This document shows, in pieces, positions 62,393 through 64,000 of a stretch of 64,000 bases of DNA. The stretch is from NCBI RefSeq assembly GCF_018596315.1, contig NZ_JAHEAG010000006.1:62001-126000 (forward strand), read 5' to 3'. The notes under the pieces are model-generated. The model saw nothing but the letters and a program-made list of their open reading frames with translations. It did no database searches and was not told where the DNA came from. The translations under genes were made by a program, and so were the position numbers. Each line of letters starts with the position of its first letter. Within the stretch, counting starts at the first letter, position 1. The stretch is from Bradyrhizobium sp. SRL28 (GTDB lineage Bacteria > Pseudomonadota > Alphaproteobacteria > Rhizobiales > Xanthobacteraceae).

Positions 62393-64000
62393 ATGCAGCA
62401 GATTTCACGCTGGCTTGAGAAGCTTGGTCTTGAACAATACGCGCTGCGTTTTGCCGAGAACGGGATCGATCTTGGTGTCCTTCCCGAACTGACGGACCAG
62501 GATTTCGACAGACTCGGTGTCCTGCTCGGCCATCGACGTAAAATGCTGCGCGCGATCGCCGAACTCAAACAAGGCGAATTGGTCGCGGAGCCGGCGTCTC
62601 GGCACGACGCCGAGCGACGCCACCTCACCGTTATGTTCTGCGACCTGGTCGGCTCGACGGCGCTTTCGGCGCGTCTCGATCCCGAGGACATGTGGGAGGT
62701 GATCCGCGCCTATCGGGCCGCCTGCGCGAAGGTCGTCGCCGCCTATGACGGCGTGATCGCCAGGTTTGTAGGCGACGGAATTCTTGCCTATTTCGGCTAT
62801 CCCCGCGCGCACGAGGATGATGCGGAGCGCGCAGTGCGAGCGGGGCTCGACATCATCGCCGCGATAAGGCCGCTCGAAACGCGCGCGGAACGGGTCGCGG
62901 TGCGGATCGCGATCGCGACCGGGCTTGTGGTGGTGGGCGACCTCATCAGCGGAGGCGTGTCAGAAGAGCAGGCCATGGTCGGCGATACACCGAACATCGC
63001 CGCCCGGCTCCAGAGCCTGGCAGAGCCGGGGGCGGTCGTCGTTGCTGCTTCGACGCGCGAGTTGCTTGGCGATCTCTTCATTTTTCGCAACCTCGGCCTC
63101 CGCGAGGTCAAGGGCATCTCCCAACCCATCGCGGTCTGGGCGGTCGAAGGTGGCGTTGCATCGGAGAGCCGCTTCGAGGCAGTGCGTACCGCGCGCTCGC
63201 TGGGCTTTGTCGGCCGCAAGGCAGAGATCGAATTCGCACTCTCGCGCCAGCAACTGGCGTGGCAGAGCCAGGGCCAAATGGTGCTGATTTCCGGCGAGGC
63301 CGGAATCGGCAAATCGCGCATTGTGGCAACGCTCTCCGAAAGCCTCGCGTTGGGGACGCACCGCCGGATACGGTATCAGTGCTCGCCCTACCACACGAAC
63401 AGCGCGCTCCATCCCTTTGTCGCCCAGCTCGAGCGCGCTGCCGGCATCGGGTCAACAGACACATCCGAGCAAAAGCTCGACAAGCTTGAGGCAATGCTTG
63501 CGCTCGGAACGGACCAGGTCGCTAACGCGACACCACTCATCGCTGCATTGCTTTCGATTCCCACCGGCGAGCGCTATCCGCCGCTGGGTTTAAGTCCCGT
63601 GCAGCAGCGGCGACAGACATTTGCTGCCCTTCTCGACCAGCTTGAGGGTTTGGCGCGGCAGCAACCTGTGCTGATTGTCTGCGAGGACATGCATTGGGCT
63701 GATGCCACGACGCTTGAGCTGTTCGATCTTACGGTCGACCGGATCAGGGGATTGCCGATACTCGTGCTCATGACCTTCCGGCCCGAGTTCGAGCCGCCCT
63801 GGGCGGGCCTTGCCAATGTCAGTCTGCTGCAGCTCGAGCGGCTTGACCGTCAGGACACGCGCGCCCTGATCGAGCAGGTGACCGTCGGCCGAAAGCTGCC
63901 GCGCGAAATGATGACGCAGATCATCGACAAGACGGATGGCATCCCGCTGTTCGTGGAAGAACTGACCAAGATGGTGCTGGAGTCGGGGTTGCTGGTGGAA
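62393..64000 (+). CDS. SAM-cyclase-AAA signalling protein (partial, C-terminus off the window)
   Basis: Open from ATG 62393 to the right edge, 536 residues seen. A SAM-like domain opens it (ISRWLEKLGLEQYALRFAEN, DFDRLGVLLGHRRKML). A class III nucleotidyl cyclase domain follows (residues ~78-240): VMFCDLVGSTALSARLDPED and RFVGDGILAYFGYPRAHEDD hold the two metal-binding Asp. Then an AAA/ORC-type ATPase with Walker A GEAGIGKS (301-308) and Walker B LIVCEDMHWADATTLELFDL. The family normally continues with TPR repeats, which would lie past 64000. It should make cAMP or cGMP in response to an unknown signal. Confidence 0.92.
   Translation, partial: MQQISRWLEKLGLEQYALRFAENGIDLGVLPELTDQDFDRLGVLLGHRRKMLRAIAELKQGELVAEPASRHDAERRHLTVMFCDLVGSTALSARLDPEDMWEVIRAYRAACAKVVAAYDGVIARFVGDGILAYFGYPRAHEDDAERAVRAGLDIIAAIRPLETRAERVAVRIAIATGLVVVGDLISGGVSEEQAMVGDTPNIAARLQSLAEPGAVVVAASTRELLGDLFIFRNLGLREVKGISQPIAVWAVEGGVASESRFEAVRTARSLGFVGRKAEIEFALSRQQLAWQSQGQMVLISGEAGIGKSRIVATLSESLALGTHRRIRYQCSPYHTNSALHPFVAQLERAAGIGSTDTSEQKLDKLEAMLALGTDQVANATPLIAALLSIPTGERYPPLGLSPVQQRRQTFAALLDQLEGLARQQPVLIVCEDMHWADATTLELFDLTVDRIRGLPILVLMTFRPEFEPPWAGLANVSLLQLERLDRQDTRALIEQVTVGRKLPREMMTQIIDKTDGIPLFVEELTKMVLESGLLVE

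Overview
The window reads as a 64 kb piece of an alphaproteobacterial chromosome, most likely Bradyrhizobium or a close relative in the Nitrobacteraceae. Reasons: high G+C coding sequence, typical gene neighbourhoods (lysC next to the GAF-type ptsP; cobS/cobT; a CarD regulator near a 7Fe ferredoxin; a SUV3-like helicase next to an S4 protein) and many short palindromic repeats between genes of the kind that litter Bradyrhizobium genomes. This assignment is inference; no rRNA or tRNA gene is present to confirm it.

Layout. 1-5 kb: ptsP (cut by the left edge), lysC, a PH-domain membrane protein and ubiG. 5-13 kb: an EamA transporter; the convergent block comF-grxC-nitrilase-DUF1178; NIPSNAP, a methyltransferase-like protein, mutT, argJ and a periplasmic parvulin, which lies divergent to secA (13.4-16.2 kb). 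16.3-20.8 kb: an A+T-richer insertion bounded by two inverted, broken integrase 5' fragments. It carries an outer-membrane beta-barrel protein and a 765-residue proline-rich repeat protein. 21-31 kb: GYD protein, YafK-type L,D-transpeptidase lipoprotein, accA, xerD, a 48-residue membrane peptide, aroK-aroB, a CNNM/CorC-type protein, a P-loop kinase, BolA and a J-domain protein. 31.9-34.3 kb: two divergent citrate synthase paralogs, one fused to an N-terminal helix-turn-helix, separated by 73 bp that hold two overlapping inverted repeats. 34.2-43 kb: DedA, cobS-GNAT-cobT, a Tat-exported phytase-like esterase, an orphan TctC-type binding protein, an OYE-family reductase and a luciferase-like monooxygenase. 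43-50 kb: DUF2336, a DUF2235 hydrolase, an A+T-rich gene for a 15-repeat leucine-rich-repeat protein, a lipoprotein and rpmB. 50-64 kb: DUF3108, SUV3-like helicase with S4 partner, fdxA, CarD with a histone-H1-like tail, a 39-residue membrane peptide behind a CtrA-like box, two tandem secreted paralogs, an M48 lipoprotein protease, an SNase-fold protein, a VOC protein and a SAM-cyclase-AAA protein cut by the right edge.

Most genes are housekeeping: aspartate, arginine and shikimate amino-acid pathways, ubiquinone, fatty acid and cobalamin synthesis, protein export and cell-wall remodelling. The accessory content is limited to the 16.3-20.8 kb insertion, the LRR gene at 46.3-48.6 kb and the palindromic repeats. 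Best candidates for something new: the helix-turn-helix/citrate synthase fusion with its own apparent operator, the LRR gene, and the insertion bounded by inverted integrase remnants. I saw no CRISPR array, tRNA, rRNA, intact transposase or recognisable riboswitch.
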